Shown: positions 42,135 to 52,424, numbered from the stretch's first letter. The stretch: DNA of 64,000 nucleotides from VRUE01 sp963728835 (GCA_963728835.1 CAVSKZ010000002.1:992001-1056000), one strand, 5' to 3'. The notes: generated from the sequence alone by a model not told the origin. Numbers and translations: made by a program.

Positions 42135-43538
42135 CTAGGTCTCGGCCGGGACTCCTCCCGCGACGACGTTGACGAAGTTCTCCAGGTGGCGGGTGGTCCA
42201 GCACTCGAAGGCCCCGTCGCAGTAGCGCTCGTAGGCGGCCATCACCGAGTCTCCGTAGTTCCAGTACAGGCGCGGCTCTGGGTTGAGCCAGAAGAGGCGA
42301 CCGGCCCGCTCCGATACCTGGGCGAAGACGTCGGCGTGGGGCTCGCGGCCGTTGGTGCGGGCGTCGCCGAGCACGATCACGGTCGAGCGCGGGTCCAGCT
42401 CGTCGGAGATCTGGCCGAGGAACTCGAGCCAGACGCGCCCGTAGTCGGTGTAGCCGGAGACGTCGGCGACCCCGCCCTCGCTGGAGATGCGCTGGGCGAT
42501 GACGCGGAAGTCGCGCTCGTGCTCGAAGACGTCGGTCACCTCCGAGATGCGCTCGATGAAGACGAAGCTGCGCAGCTTGCGGAACGAGTCGTGCAGTGCG
42601 TGCAGGACCGAGAGGAAGAAGACGCTGGCCGAGGTGACCGAGGTCGAGACGTCGCAGAGGACGTAGATCTCCGGTCGCCGCGGGCGCTTGGGCCGGTAGC
42701 GCAAGTGCATCGGCACGCCGCCGGTCTCCAGCGAGGCGCGCATCGTCCGCCGCACGTCCACCGCCTGCCCCCTGCGCCGGCCCCGCTGCTCCTGCCCGAG
42801 CGTCGCCAGGCGCCGCTTCATCTGCGAGACGGCGCGGTGCACCGCGGCGAGGTCCTGGGTCGGGCTGGTCGGCAGGGCGCGGTCGAGCTCGGCCAGCGGC
42901 CGGGAGGGGGGCAGGGTCGAGGTGCGCTCGATCAGGTCGCGCTCGAGCTCGCGCCGCAGGTGGCGCTCGAAGGCATTCAGCTGCTCGCGGTCGATCGGCG
43001 GCAGCTCGGCGGCACCGTCCTCGGCCGGGGGCTGCGTTCCCGCCGAGAGCCCCAGCGTGCGCCGGATCCGCTGCACGTCGACCCCGACCACGCCCGAGCC
43101 CTCGCCCTGGCGCCCGAAGGCAGAGATCGCCAGCCGGGCCAGGTCGCGCATCTGGGCGTCGTCGCCCTCGAGGATCGCCTGGCGTATCTGCTCCTGCAGC
43201 TGGTCGAGGTCGAGTCGCTCGCCGCCCTCGTGGCGGCGCTCGGTCTCCTCGATGCCGCGCTCGATCGCCTCTGCCTCGGCGGCGCGGAAGAACCAGCGCT
43301 CGAAGAGCAGCTCGAAGAGCCGCCGGTCCTCCTGGGACTTGGCGATCGTCGCCGCCAGCGCCTCGCGGAAGTCCTCGCGTGATGTCCAGGGAACCTGCTC
43401 CAGCGCCGCGAAGGCGTCGAGGATCTCCGAGGTGCCGACCGCGACCCCCTCGCCGCGCAGCTCCTCGCAGAAGCCGAGCAGCTTCGCCGCCAGGCCGGGC
43501 GGCCCGGCCTCAGCCCTGGGGCCGTACGGGCTCGGCAA
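42135..43538 (-). CDS. CoxE-like VWA-domain protein
   Basis: 467 residues from ATG 43538. The C-terminal half is a von Willebrand A domain with a complete MIDAS start 'VLCDVSTSVTS' and 'FVFIERISEVTDVFEH', typical of CoxE/YehP-like VWA proteins that work with MoxR ATPases in metallocofactor or complex assembly. The N-terminal half is a charged helical region. It overlaps the 3' end of the adjacent moxR gene by 29 bases, so the two should be translated together, but moxR is frameshifted here. The target enzyme is not in the window. Confidence 0.85.
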   Translation of the reverse strand: MPSPYGPRAEAGPPGLAAKLLGFCEELRGEGVAVGTSEILDAFAALEQVPWTSREDFREALAATIAKSQEDRRLFELLFERWFFRAAEAEAIERGIEETERRHEGGERLDLDQLQEQIRQAILEGDDAQMRDLARLAISAFGRQGEGSGVVGVDVQRIRRTLGLSAGTQPPAEDGAAELPPIDREQLNAFERHLRRELERDLIERTSTLPPSRPLAELDRALPTSPTQDLAAVHRAVSQMKRRLATLGQEQRGRRRGQAVDVRRTMRASLETGGVPMHLRYRPKRPRRPEIYVLCDVSTSVTSASVFFLSVLHALHDSFRKLRSFVFIERISEVTDVFEHERDFRVIAQRISSEGGVADVSGYTDYGRVWLEFLGQISDELDPRSTVIVLGDARTNGREPHADVFAQVSERAGRLFWLNPEPRLYWNYGDSVMAAYERYCDGAFECWTTRHLENFVNVVAGGVPAET

Positions 43539-44392
43539 GCTTCACCCCGACCCGCTCCGCCACCAACTCGATGTCGGTGCGGTGCTTGACGATGATCGAC
43601 ATCGATTGCTCGAAGGTCTCGCGGTCGATGTCCTCGGCGCCCATCAGCAGCAGCGTCCGCGCCCAGTCGACCGACTCGGCGATCGAGGGCGGCTTCTTCA
43701 GGTCGAGGGCGCGGATCATCGCGCACCACCTCGACCATGCGCCGCGCCAGCGCCTCGGGCAGCTCCGGCGCATGGAGGCGGACGATCTCCATCTCGCGCT
43801 CGAGCTCGGGATAGTCGAGCCAGAGGTAGAGGCAGCGCCGCTTCAGCGCCTCGGTCAGCTCGCGCGAGTTGTTCGAGGTGAGGACGACGATCGGCATCGT
43901 CGTCGCCGAGACCTGGCCCAGCTCGGGGATCGTGATCTGGAAGTCGGAGAGCAGCTCGAGCAGCATCGCCTCGAACTCCTGGTCGGTCTTGTCGATCTCG
44001 TCGATCAGCAGCACGACCGGCTCGGGGCTGGCGATCGCCTGCATCAGCGGCCGCTCGAGCAGGAACTCCTTGTCGAAGATGTCGCCGTGGACCTCCTCCC
44101 AGCCGTCCTCGCCGCCGGCCTGGATCCGCAGCAGCTGCTTGCGGTAGTTCCACTCGTACAGCGCCTTGGCCTCGTCGAGGCCCTCGTAGCACTGCAGGCG
44201 GATCAGCTCGCGGCCCGTGGCGCGCGACAGCGCCTTTGCCAGCTCGGTCTTGCCGACGCCCGCGGGGCCCTCGACCAGGACCGGCTTCTCCAGCCTCTGG
44301 GCGAGGAAGGAGACCAGCGCCGCCGGCTCGTCGGCGAGGTAGCCGACCTCCGCCAGCGCGTCCTTCACCTCTGTCACGGAGCCCGCAGCCAT
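43510..44392 (-). pseudogene. MoxR-family AAA+ ATPase, disrupted by one extra base
   Basis: Begins at ATG 44392. The AAA+ core is intact: Walker A EGPAGVGKT, 'QCYEGLDEAKALYEWNYRKQL', Walker B VVLLIDEIDKTD, sensor 1 'PIVVLTSNNSREL' and 'LKRRCLYLWLDYPE'. At about 43721 the frame shifts: 'RRMVEVVR' is followed by an unrelated run in frame. One base off, the sequence reads 'MIRALDLKKPPSIAESVDWARTLLLMG', the normal lid domain, ending at 43510. A single extra base explains this. It could be a real inactivation, a sequencing error, or a frameshift site; the fixed protein would be about 293 residues, normal for MoxR. Confidence 0.8.
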
Positions 44393-44478
44393 CGGGGCGA
44401 TGATAATCGTCGCTGTGCTCGACCTCGCCCTGCCCCTCGCGACGCTGCTGCCCCACAGCGCGGCCCCTACTGGCTCTG

Positions 44479-44637
44479 ATGCTGATCGGCTTCGCGATCG
44501 GCATCCTCGGCCACCTCACAGCGGCCCGCTGGCTGGTCGCCGCCGGGATCATCCTGATCTTCCTCGGCACCTTCCTCTTCCCGCTCGCGCTCAACGTGAC
44601 GGAGGAGGCGCCGCGTCAGATCGAGACCACGCGGTAG
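44479..44637 (+). CDS. Short hydrophobic membrane protein
   Basis: 52 residues from ATG 44479 to TAG 44637: 'MLIGFAIGILGHLTAARWL' and 'VAAGIILIFLGTFLFPLALNV', two predicted membrane helices, then a polar end (TEEAPRQIETTR). No Shine-Dalgarno is obvious and the frame remains open upstream, so the start is uncertain. A longer frame in another register overlaps it but has the composition of a shadow. The 27-bp terminator hairpin begins exactly at its stop codon, which supports it as a transcribed gene end. Confidence 0.5.
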   Translation: MLIGFAIGILGHLTAARWLVAAGIILIFLGTFLFPLALNVTEEAPRQIETTR

Positions 44638-44706
44638 GAGGGCTTCGGGGGTCTCTCCTCAGGCCGCTTCGCGGGAGTTCCTGAGGAGAGACCCCCGAAG
44701 CCCTCC
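44637..44706. terminator. 27-bp perfect hairpin terminator
   Basis: Perfect arms at 44637-44663 and 44680-44706, 27 bp without mismatch, 16-base loop. Core segments are GGAGGGCTTCGGGGG and CTCTCCTCAGG. No T-tract follows immediately. Located between two genes on the plus strand. Confidence 0.75.
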
Positions 44707-44765
44707 CGGGCCGTAAGCTTTTGCGACCCCAGTCAGATTTTTTTTGCAAACGGAGGTCCGCCGCC

Positions 44766-45752
44766 TTGAGCTCATTTCGCATCCTTGTCGTTTCAATCGC
44801 CGTGTTCGCTCTCGCCTTGGCGATTGCCGCTTGCGGAGGCAGTGACGGCGGGGCGCAGGAGATCGTCGACGAAGCGACCCTCAGCGGGGTCGAAAGCGGC
44901 AAGCTGGACCTCTCGCTGGGGATCGACACGAAGGGCGGCAAAGGCGGAAAGGTCGACGTCGACCTGTCGGGCCCCTTCGAGGCCAAGGAGGGGGAGGAGG
45001 CGCCCGAGCTTGACCTGACCGCGACCGTGAAGGGCACCGTCGACGGTGAAAAGGTCGACTTCAACGGCGGGGTCGCTCTTACCGGGCCCAACAACGCCTA
45101 TGTCGAGTTCGACGGGACCGACTACGAGGTCGACCCGACCACCTATCGCTACGGCACGGAAATCGTGGGCGAATCGGAAGAAGTCAGCGCCTGCCAGGAA
45201 GTGGTCGAGGAGAGGAAGCTGAGCGAGTTCGTCGAGGACCCGACCGAGGAAGGCACCGTCGAGGTGGGGGGCACGAGCACGACGAAGGTGAGCGGCGACG
45301 TCGATACCGAGACCGCGAACGAGGCGTTCTCCGAAATGCAGGAAGACGCGCTCTGCAGCGAACAGCTGAAAGCCGTTCCCGGGTTCGAAGCGTCGCTGGG
45401 CGAAATCGAAAAATCAGGCGGCGCCAAGAGCGCGGTCAAGGACGCGCGTCTCGTGCTCTACGTGGGTGACGACCACATCGTGCGCCGGCTCCAGGCGCAG
45501 GTCACGATCGAACCGCCGGAGGGGTCGGCCCAGGGCGCGAGCAGCGTCGAGCTCGACCTCGACCTGACCCTCACCGACGTCAACGAGGCGCAGACGATCT
45601 CCAAGCCGAAGAGCTCGAAGCCGCTGAGCGCGCTCTTCATCAAGCTCGGCGTCAACCCGATCGAACTGCTCGGCGTGCTCCAGGGCGGCATCGGCGGGGC
45701 CGGGCTGACCAACTTCCTGGAAAGGCTCGCGCGCGCAGGGGGCACGCAGTAG
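44766..45752 (+). CDS. Secreted lipoprotein (LppX/LprAFG-like fold possible)
   Basis: About 328 residues from TTG 44766, chosen for GGAGG at 44752-44756 and because it gives a compact signal peptide (MSSFRILVVSIAVFALALAIAACGG) with lipobox. The mature part has repeated beta-strand/acidic segments ('LSGVESGKLDLSLGIDTKGGKGGKVDVDLSGPFEAKEG', 'FNGGVALTGPNNAYVEFDGTDYEV', 'QAQVTIEPPEGSAQGASSVELDLDLTLTDVNEAQTI'). It resembles in style mycobacterial LprG/LppX lipid-binding lipoproteins and related Solirubrobacterales lipoproteins. Ligand unknown. Two cysteines in the mature part may pair. Followed closely by a cation exchanger gene. Confidence 0.75.
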   Translation: MSSFRILVVSIAVFALALAIAACGGSDGGAQEIVDEATLSGVESGKLDLSLGIDTKGGKGGKVDVDLSGPFEAKEGEEAPELDLTATVKGTVDGEKVDFNGGVALTGPNNAYVEFDGTDYEVDPTTYRYGTEIVGESEEVSACQEVVEERKLSEFVEDPTEEGTVEVGGTSTTKVSGDVDTETANEAFSEMQEDALCSEQLKAVPGFEASLGEIEKSGGAKSAVKDARLVLYVGDDHIVRRLQAQVTIEPPEGSAQGASSVELDLDLTLTDVNEAQTISKPKSSKPLSALFIKLGVNPIELLGVLQGGIGGAGLTNFLERLARAGGTQ

Positions 45753-45814
45753 CCGCTTTCCTCCGCTCTCCCCATGGCTGGCCGTACCTGCTCACGCCGC
45801 TGATCCCGCTGGCG

Positions 45815-46849
45815 GTGGCGCTGGACCTCGGCGGAGCCGCGGCCGGGCTCGTCTTCGGCGCCTCGGCGCTGGGGATCATCCCCACGGCGGCGCTGATGGG
45901 CCGCGCAACCGAGGAGCTGGCGGCGCGCTCGGGCCCCGGCATCGGCGGCCTGCTCAACGTCACCTTCGGCAACGCGCCCGAGCTGATCATCGCCCTCTTC
46001 GCCCTCCAGCAGGGCCTGCAGGAGGTGGTCAAGGCCTCGATCGTAGGCTCGATCATCGGCAACATCCTGCTCGTGCTGGGGGCATCGATGCTGTTCGGCG
46101 GCCTGAGGCGGGAGAAGCAGACCTTCAGCCGCACCGCTGCCGGCGTGCAGACGACGATGTTGCTGCTCGCGGCCGCGGCGCTGGTGATGCCGGCGATCTT
46201 CGAGCTGGTCGAGGGCCAGGGCCTGCCGGCCCCCGGTGCCGAGACGGTCAACTACGACTCGACCGTCGAGCACCTCTCGCTGGCGGTCGCGATCGTCTTG
46301 ATGGCCACCTACGTCGCCGGACTCTTCTTCTCGCTGAAGACCCACCGGGCGATCTTCAACCCCGAGTACGAGGAGGAGGACACCTGGGGATGGTCGACGC
46401 GCAAGTCGATCCTCGCCCTGGCCGGCTCGGGGCTGGTGGTAGGGCTGATGTCGGAGGTGCTGGTCGGCTCGATCGAGGAGGCCTCGCACGCGATCGGCCT
46501 CTCGGAGTTCTTCATCGGCGTGATCGTCGTCGCCATCGTCGGCAACGCCGCCGAGCACTGGGTCGCGGTGCTCGTCGCGATGAAGGACAAGATGGACCTG
46601 GCGGTCAACATCTCGATCGGCTCCAGCGCCCAGGTCGCCCTCTTCGTCGCGCCGCTCCTCGTCCTCGCCTCCTTCTTCCTCGGCCCGCACCCGCTGGCCC
46701 TCGTCTTCAACGGCTTCGAGCTCGGCGCCATCCTGCTCGCCGTGCTGATCGCCAACTACGTCGCCCAGGACGGCGAGTCGACCTGGTTCGAGGGAGTTCA
46801 GCTCCTTGCCGTCTACGCAGTCTTTGGCCTCGCCTTCTACTTCGCCTAG
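45815..46849 (+). CDS. Calcium/proton exchanger (Cax/ChaA type)
   Basis: 344 residues from GTG 45815. The frame is open further upstream and encodes a hydrophobic stretch ('WPYLLTPLIPLAVALDLGG') that would complete the first helix, but no ATG, GTG or TTG is available there, so the N-terminus may be longer or the start non-standard. Family motifs: 'LLNVTFGNAPELIIALFAL' (first alpha repeat) and 'IVGNAAEHWVAVLVAMKDKMDLAVNISIGSSAQVALFVAPLLVL' (second repeat), with the conserved GNxxE glutamates present in both. Extrudes calcium in exchange for protons across the cytoplasmic membrane. Confidence 0.9.
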   Translation: MALDLGGAAAGLVFGASALGIIPTAALMGRATEELAARSGPGIGGLLNVTFGNAPELIIALFALQQGLQEVVKASIVGSIIGNILLVLGASMLFGGLRREKQTFSRTAAGVQTTMLLLAAAALVMPAIFELVEGQGLPAPGAETVNYDSTVEHLSLAVAIVLMATYVAGLFFSLKTHRAIFNPEYEEEDTWGWSTRKSILALAGSGLVVGLMSEVLVGSIEEASHAIGLSEFFIGVIVVAIVGNAAEHWVAVLVAMKDKMDLAVNISIGSSAQVALFVAPLLVLASFFLGPHPLALVFNGFELGAILLAVLIANYVAQDGESTWFEGVQLLAVYAVFGLAFYFA

Positions 46850-46887
46850 TAGGGGCGAGGGTCCCAGTCACATAGGCTGACCCGCTC

Positions 46888-47889
46888 GTGGAAGTCATCC
46901 TGCTCATCGTCAGCTTCGCCGTGATCCTCTCCGGGGCGCTGCTCTTCACCAACGCGGTGGAGTGGATCGGGCACCGGCTGGAGCTCGGCGAGGGTGCGGT
47001 CGGCAGCCTGCTGGCGGCGGTCGGCACCGCGATGCCGGAGACGCTGATCGCGATCGTCGCGCTGATCGGTGCGGCCGAGGGGGCCGACCAGGTTGCGATC
47101 GGCGCGATCGTCGGAGCTCCCTTCCTGCTCGGCACGCTGGCGATGGGCCTGGTCGGCCTCTTCGCCTATCTCTACCGGGAGAAGCGCGAGCAGGGCCTCG
47201 AGCTGAAGGCCCACCGGCCGACGCTCGAGCGCGACCTGCTCTTCTTCCTACTCTTCTTCGCGATCTCCCTGGCGCTGTCGTGGGGCGCTCCCGACGCGCT
47301 GAGGATCCCGGTCGGGATCCTCGTCATCCTCGCCTATCCGCTCTATATCGCCCGCACGCTGCGGGGAGGGGGGGAGGTGCAGGACGAGGAGACGCTCAAC
47401 CCGCTGGTCTTCGAGCGACGCTCCGAACGACGCGAAAGCCCGGCCCTGTCGCTCTGCATCATTCAGCTCCTGGTCGGCCTCGCGGCGATGGTCGGCGGCG
47501 CCCATCTCTTCGTCGAGGAGCTGCTCCACATCGCCGACAGCCTCGGCGTCGAGGCCGTGGTCCTCGCCCTGGTCCTCGCCCCGCTCGCGACCGAGCTGCC
47601 GGAGAAGGTCAACAGCTTCTTCTGGGTCCGCGAAGGCAAGGACTCGCTGGCGCTCGGCAACATCACCGGGGCGATGGTCTTCCAGTCGACGATCCCGGTC
47701 GGGATCGGGCTCATCTTCACCGATTGGGAGCTGAGCGGCAACGCGGCTCTCTCGGTCGTCCTCGGCCTCGCCGGCGGCCTGCTCGCCTACGAGGTCCTGC
47801 ACCGCCGCGGCCGCTTCGGCCTGCCCGCTGTCGTCACCTGGTTCCTGCTCTACACGACGTTCATCGTGGTCGTAGCCGTCGGCGCCTAG
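46888..47889 (+). CDS. Sodium/calcium exchanger-family membrane protein
   Basis: 333 residues from GTG 46888, 38 bases after the Cax gene. CaCA superfamily: first half 'AVILSGALLFTNAVEWIGHRLELGEGAVGSLLAAVGTAMPETLIAIVALIGAAEGADQVAIGAIVGAPFLLGTLAMG', second half 'LVGLAAMVGGAHLFVEELLHIADSLGVEAVVLALVLAPLATELPEKVNSFFWVREGKDSLALGNITGAMVFQSTIPVGIG', both with a conserved acidic residue in the alpha-repeat (PETL and ELPE). Two adjacent, unrelated cation exchangers suggest a calcium-handling unit. Its 3' end overlaps the tail of the peroxiredoxin frame on the opposite strand. Confidence 0.88.
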   Translation: MEVILLIVSFAVILSGALLFTNAVEWIGHRLELGEGAVGSLLAAVGTAMPETLIAIVALIGAAEGADQVAIGAIVGAPFLLGTLAMGLVGLFAYLYREKREQGLELKAHRPTLERDLLFFLLFFAISLALSWGAPDALRIPVGILVILAYPLYIARTLRGGGEVQDEETLNPLVFERRSERRESPALSLCIIQLLVGLAAMVGGAHLFVEELLHIADSLGVEAVVLALVLAPLATELPEKVNSFFWVREGKDSLALGNITGAMVFQSTIPVGIGLIFTDWELSGNAALSVVLGLAGGLLAYEVLHRRGRFGLPAVVTWFLLYTTFIVVVAVGA

Positions 47890-48357
47890 GCCGTCGCCGA
47901 GCTCGCCGAGTGCCTTCAAGACGAGATCGTCGTGTTTCTTGGGCTGCACCTTGGGGAAGACTTTGGCGATCTTGCCCTCGGGACCGACAATGAACGTCGC
48001 TCGCGCGACTCCCCAATATTTCTTCCCGTACATCGACTTCTCGACCCAGGTGCCGTAGCGCTCGGCAACGGCGTGGTCGGCGTCGGCGAGCAGGGTGAAG
48101 CCGAGGCCGAACTTGTCGGCGAACTTCTTCACCGCCTCGACCGTGTCGGGGGAGACGCCGATCACGCGGACGCCCGCCGCCTCGTACTCGGAGCTGCGAT
48201 CGCGGACGCCGCAGGCCTGGGTCGTGCATCCGGGCGTGTCGGCGCGGGGATAGAAATAGAGGACGAAGGTCTCGCCCTTCAGGTCGGCGAAGCTCACCTC
48301 GTTGCCGTCCTGATCGGGCAGGGTGAAGTCGGGCGCGCTCGCCCCGGCTTCCAGCAC
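47248..48357 (-). CDS. bcp: Thioredoxin-dependent peroxiredoxin (BCP/PrxQ), stop codon missing
   Basis: Starts at GTG 48357, which overlaps the stop of the preceding gene (TAGTG). The first 156 residues are a normal bacterioferritin-comigratory protein: 'APDFTLPDQDGNEVSF', peroxidatic Cys in 'YFYPRADTPGCTTQACGVRD' with the resolving Cys five residues later, and 'GVARATFIVGPEGKI'. Normally the protein would end after 'KKHDDLVLKALGEL' (near 47890). Here the frame continues for about 210 residues antisense to the exchanger gene, stopping at 47248. A TAG sits one base out of frame at about 47888. Either an indel or loss of the stop; the tail is probably not a designed domain. Peroxide detoxification, cytosolic. 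Confidence 0.75.
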   Translation of the reverse strand: MLEAGASAPDFTLPDQDGNEVSFADLKGETFVLYFYPRADTPGCTTQACGVRDRSSEYEAAGVRVIGVSPDTVEAVKKFADKFGLGFTLLADADHAVAERYGTWVEKSMYGKKYWGVARATFIVGPEGKIAKVFPKVQPKKHDDLVLKALGELGDGLGADGYDHDERRVEQEPGDDSGQAEAAAAVQDLVGEQAAGEAEDDRESRVAAQLPIGEDEPDPDRDRRLEDHRPGDVAERQRVLAFADPEEAVDLLRQLGRERGEDQGEDHGLDAEAVGDVEQLLDEEMGAADHRREADQELNDAERQGRAFASFGASLEDQRVERLLVLHLPPSPQRAGDIERIGEDDEDPDRDPQRVGSAPRQRQGDREEE

Positions 48358-48710
48358 TACTCGGGGTCCCCGCCCTGATCCTCGCGGCCGGGGTCCTGGC
48401 CGTTCTCGCCCTCGTCGAGCTCGTCGTCGCCCTGCTCCAGCGCGGTTTCGGAGACCGAGCCGGCGGAGCCGGGGTGGTAGCTGGTCTGGAAGCGCTCCAG
48501 CACCTGGTCGCGCTGGTCCTCGTCGACCGGAACCTCGTCGGAGATGCGCACCCACTCCGCCCCCTCGTAGGCCTCCATGTTGAAGACCTCCTGGTCCAGC
48601 GAGGTCGAGTCGTCGACGACGACGAGCACCTCGGTCTGGGGGTTGAAGTAGGTCCCGGGCTGCATCAGCAGCTCCTCGACCTCGTAGAGGTTCTCCTCGG
48701 CGGCGGCCAT
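48357..48710 (-). CDS. Small acidic protein, unknown function
   Basis: 117 residues from ATG 48710. Composition is strongly acidic, with a central folded-looking segment ('YEVEELLMQPGTYFNPQTEVLVVVDDSTSLDQEVFNMEAYEGAEWVRISDEVPVDE') and a disordered acidic tail (EQGDDELDEGENGQDPGRED). Its start overlaps the stop of the gene before it by one base (TGATG), and its stop overlaps the peroxiredoxin start by one base (TAGTG), so three genes are tightly coupled. No domain recognised. The longer frame upstream is shadow. Confidence 0.75.
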   Translation of the reverse strand: MAAAEENLYEVEELLMQPGTYFNPQTEVLVVVDDSTSLDQEVFNMEAYEGAEWVRISDEVPVDEDQRDQVLERFQTSYHPGSAGSVSETALEQGDDELDEGENGQDPGREDQGGDPE

Positions 48711-49042
48711 CAGCCGGATCCTACGAAATCGGCGAGCCGGCGCTCGGCCTCGCGCTCGACGTCGATCGGCGCTTCCCCGCGCCGCTCCCGCCGGTAGGAC
48801 TTCGCCTGCAGCATCTGGCGAACCTCGACTTCCTGGGTGGCGCGGCTGACCGGCGAGGCCAGGCGCCGGACCGAGCGCGGGGGAAGGTCGGGGTCGATCG
48901 CGTACGGCCCCTTTCCGATCCCCTGCCAAGCCTTGCCCGAGAGGGCAAGGGCGATGGCGCCGATCGGCACCGCGAGAAGCGTGATCGCGATCAGCACGTT
49001 GCCATTCGCGACAGTGGTCGCTGCCAGCAGCTGGTGCGCCAT
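48710..49042 (-). CDS. Small membrane protein, unknown function
   Basis: 110 residues from ATG 49042. One hydrophobic N-terminal segment (about 13-35, GNVLIAITLLAVPIGAIALALSG) followed by 75 mostly charged residues ('EVEVRQMLQAKSYRRERRGEAPIDVEREAERRL'). Resembles the small 'DUF'-type single-pass proteins often near redox genes in actinobacteria. First gene of a three-gene unit with the small acidic protein and the peroxiredoxin. Function unknown. Confidence 0.75.
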   Translation of the reverse strand: MAHQLLAATTVANGNVLIAITLLAVPIGAIALALSGKAWQGIGKGPYAIDPDLPPRSVRRLASPVSRATQEVEVRQMLQAKSYRRERRGEAPIDVEREAERRLADFVGSG

Positions 49043-49119
49043 GCCTCAAGATTAAGGCTCTTGCCGCGCCGCCGCCAGGGTTCTCGCCCCGGCGTCGCTA
49101 TCCGATACTCTTGGCTTGG

Positions 49120-49135
49120 TTGACTGACCAGTCAA
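49120..49135. promoter_or_regulatory. TetR-like operator upstream of acyl-CoA dehydrogenase
   Basis: TTGACTG-AC-CAGTCAA, perfect 7-bp arms around two bases, 71 bases upstream of the GTG start. Same design as 22879 and 63893. Confidence 0.6.
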
Positions 49136-49205
49136 TCGGTGGTCCGTCGTCTTGCGGCGAGGCCGCATGCAAAGGCTTTCACGGACTGAAAAGGAGCCGC
49201 GACCA

Positions 49206-50435
49206 GTGGTTGACTTCACCCTCACCGACGAGCAGAAGGACCTGCGCGAGATGGCGCACAACTTCGCGGAGAACGAGATCCGCAAGGTGGCCTGGGAGTA
49301 CGACAAGGACGGCACCTGGCCCCAGGACATCATCGACAAGGCCTGGGAGGTGGGGCTGATGAACACCCACATCCCCGAGGCCTACGGCGGCCCCGGCCTC
49401 GACTACCTCTCCGGCTGCCTGATCGAGGAGGAGATGGGCTGGGGGTGCTCCGGCATCGGCACCAGCCTGATGGCCAACGGCCTCGCCTCGGCGCCGATCA
49501 CCCTCGGCGGCTCCGAGGAGACGAAGAAGAAGTACCTCGGCATGCTCTGCGAGGAGCCGAAGCTCGCCTCCTTCTGCCTGACCGAGCCCGACGCCGGCTC
49601 CGACGTCTCGGGGATGAAGACCAAGGCCGTGAAGAAGGGCGACAAGTACGTCATCAGCGGCTCCAAGTGCTTCATCACCAACGGCACCTACGCCGATTAC
49701 TTCACCGTCTACGCCAAGACCGACCCCGAGGGCGGTCACCGCGGGATCAGCGCCTTCGTCGTCGACGCCGACCTCCCCGGGGTCTCGGTCGACAAGAAGG
49801 AGGACAAGATGGGCCAGCGGGCCTCCAACACCGCGACCATCTCCTTCGACGAAGTCGAGATCCCGGCCGAGAACCTCCTCGGCGAGGAAAACAAGGGCTT
49901 CAAGCTGGCGATGATGACGCTCGACCGGACCCGCCCCGGCGTCTCGGCGATGGCCGTCGGCATCGGCCGCGCCGCCCTCGAGTACGCCTCGGACTACTCC
50001 AAGGAACGGGTCCAGTTCGGCGTGCCGATCGCGATGCACCAGGCGATCCAGTTCATGATCGCCGACATGGCGACCAAGGTCGAGGCCGGCCGCCTGCTGG
50101 TCTGGAACTCCGCGGTCCTGCTCGACCAGGGCGTCCGCAACAGCAAGGTCTCCTCGATGGCCAAGCGCTTCGCCGCCGACTCGGCGATGGAGATCACCGT
50201 CGACGCCGTGCAGGTCTACGGCGGCTACGGCTTCATCAAGGAGTACCCGGTGGAGAAGCTGATGCGCGACGCCAAGATCATGCAGCTCTACGAGGGCACC
50301 AGCCAGATCCAGCGCCTGGTGATCGCCAAAGAAGTGCTGCTGCCGCGCAGCGTCGACGAGCCCACCCCGGAGGCTGAAGCCAAGGCGAAGGCCGCCGAGG
50401 ACAGCCAGTCTCAGCAGGCTGCCGCCACGGTCTAA
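49206..50435 (+). CDS. Acyl-CoA dehydrogenase
   Basis: About 409 residues from GTG 49206, placed by AGGAG near 49190; the frame is open to 49152. FAD enzyme that introduces the alpha-beta double bond in fatty-acyl-CoA. Motifs: 'LTEPDAGSDVSGM' and 'GSKCFITNGTYADYFTVYAKTD' (FAD binding), 'ASDYSKERVQFGVPIAMHQAIQFMIADM', 'VQVYGGYGFIKEYPVEKLMRDAKIMQLYEGTSQIQRLVIAKEVL'. The glutamate in YEGTSQIQ is the catalytic base. Medium-chain-like. A perfect TetR-type operator precedes it. Cytosolic, beta-oxidation; substrate chain length not determinable. C-terminal 25 residues are Ala/Glu-rich. Confidence 0.93.
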   Translation: MVDFTLTDEQKDLREMAHNFAENEIRKVAWEYDKDGTWPQDIIDKAWEVGLMNTHIPEAYGGPGLDYLSGCLIEEEMGWGCSGIGTSLMANGLASAPITLGGSEETKKKYLGMLCEEPKLASFCLTEPDAGSDVSGMKTKAVKKGDKYVISGSKCFITNGTYADYFTVYAKTDPEGGHRGISAFVVDADLPGVSVDKKEDKMGQRASNTATISFDEVEIPAENLLGEENKGFKLAMMTLDRTRPGVSAMAVGIGRAALEYASDYSKERVQFGVPIAMHQAIQFMIADMATKVEAGRLLVWNSAVLLDQGVRNSKVSSMAKRFAADSAMEITVDAVQVYGGYGFIKEYPVEKLMRDAKIMQLYEGTSQIQRLVIAKEVLLPRSVDEPTPEAEAKAKAAEDSQSQQAAATV

Positions 50436-50446
50436 CCCCGCCTTGA

Positions 50447-50499
50447 CCGCCGACGGGACGAAATCCGCCCCATAGGGGCGGATTTCGTCCCGTCGGCGG
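50447..50499. terminator. 25-bp perfect hairpin between convergent genes
   Basis: Arms at 50447-50471 and 50475-50499, 25 bp perfect, loop ATA. Core GACGAAATCCGCCCC and its complement. Serves both the acyl-CoA dehydrogenase and typA. Confidence 0.85.
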
Positions 50500-50504
50500 G
50501 TGGT

Positions 50505-52331
<1,827 letters not shown>

Positions 52332-52377
52332 CGTGGTGCCTTCCTCAGCGGCGGGGGAAGGATGGGGGCGCAAAGAA

Positions 52378-52400
52378 GAGGCCCGCCGGAGGCGGGCCTC
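52378..52400 (-). terminator. Terminator of the cold-shock gene
   Basis: Perfect GAGGCCCGCC-GGA-GGCGGGCCTC stem (10 bp), 25 bases after the cold-shock stop, then TCTTCTTTG on the minus strand. Confidence 0.8.
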
Positions 52401-52424
52401 GTGATGCTCAAGTGCGGTGTGCGA

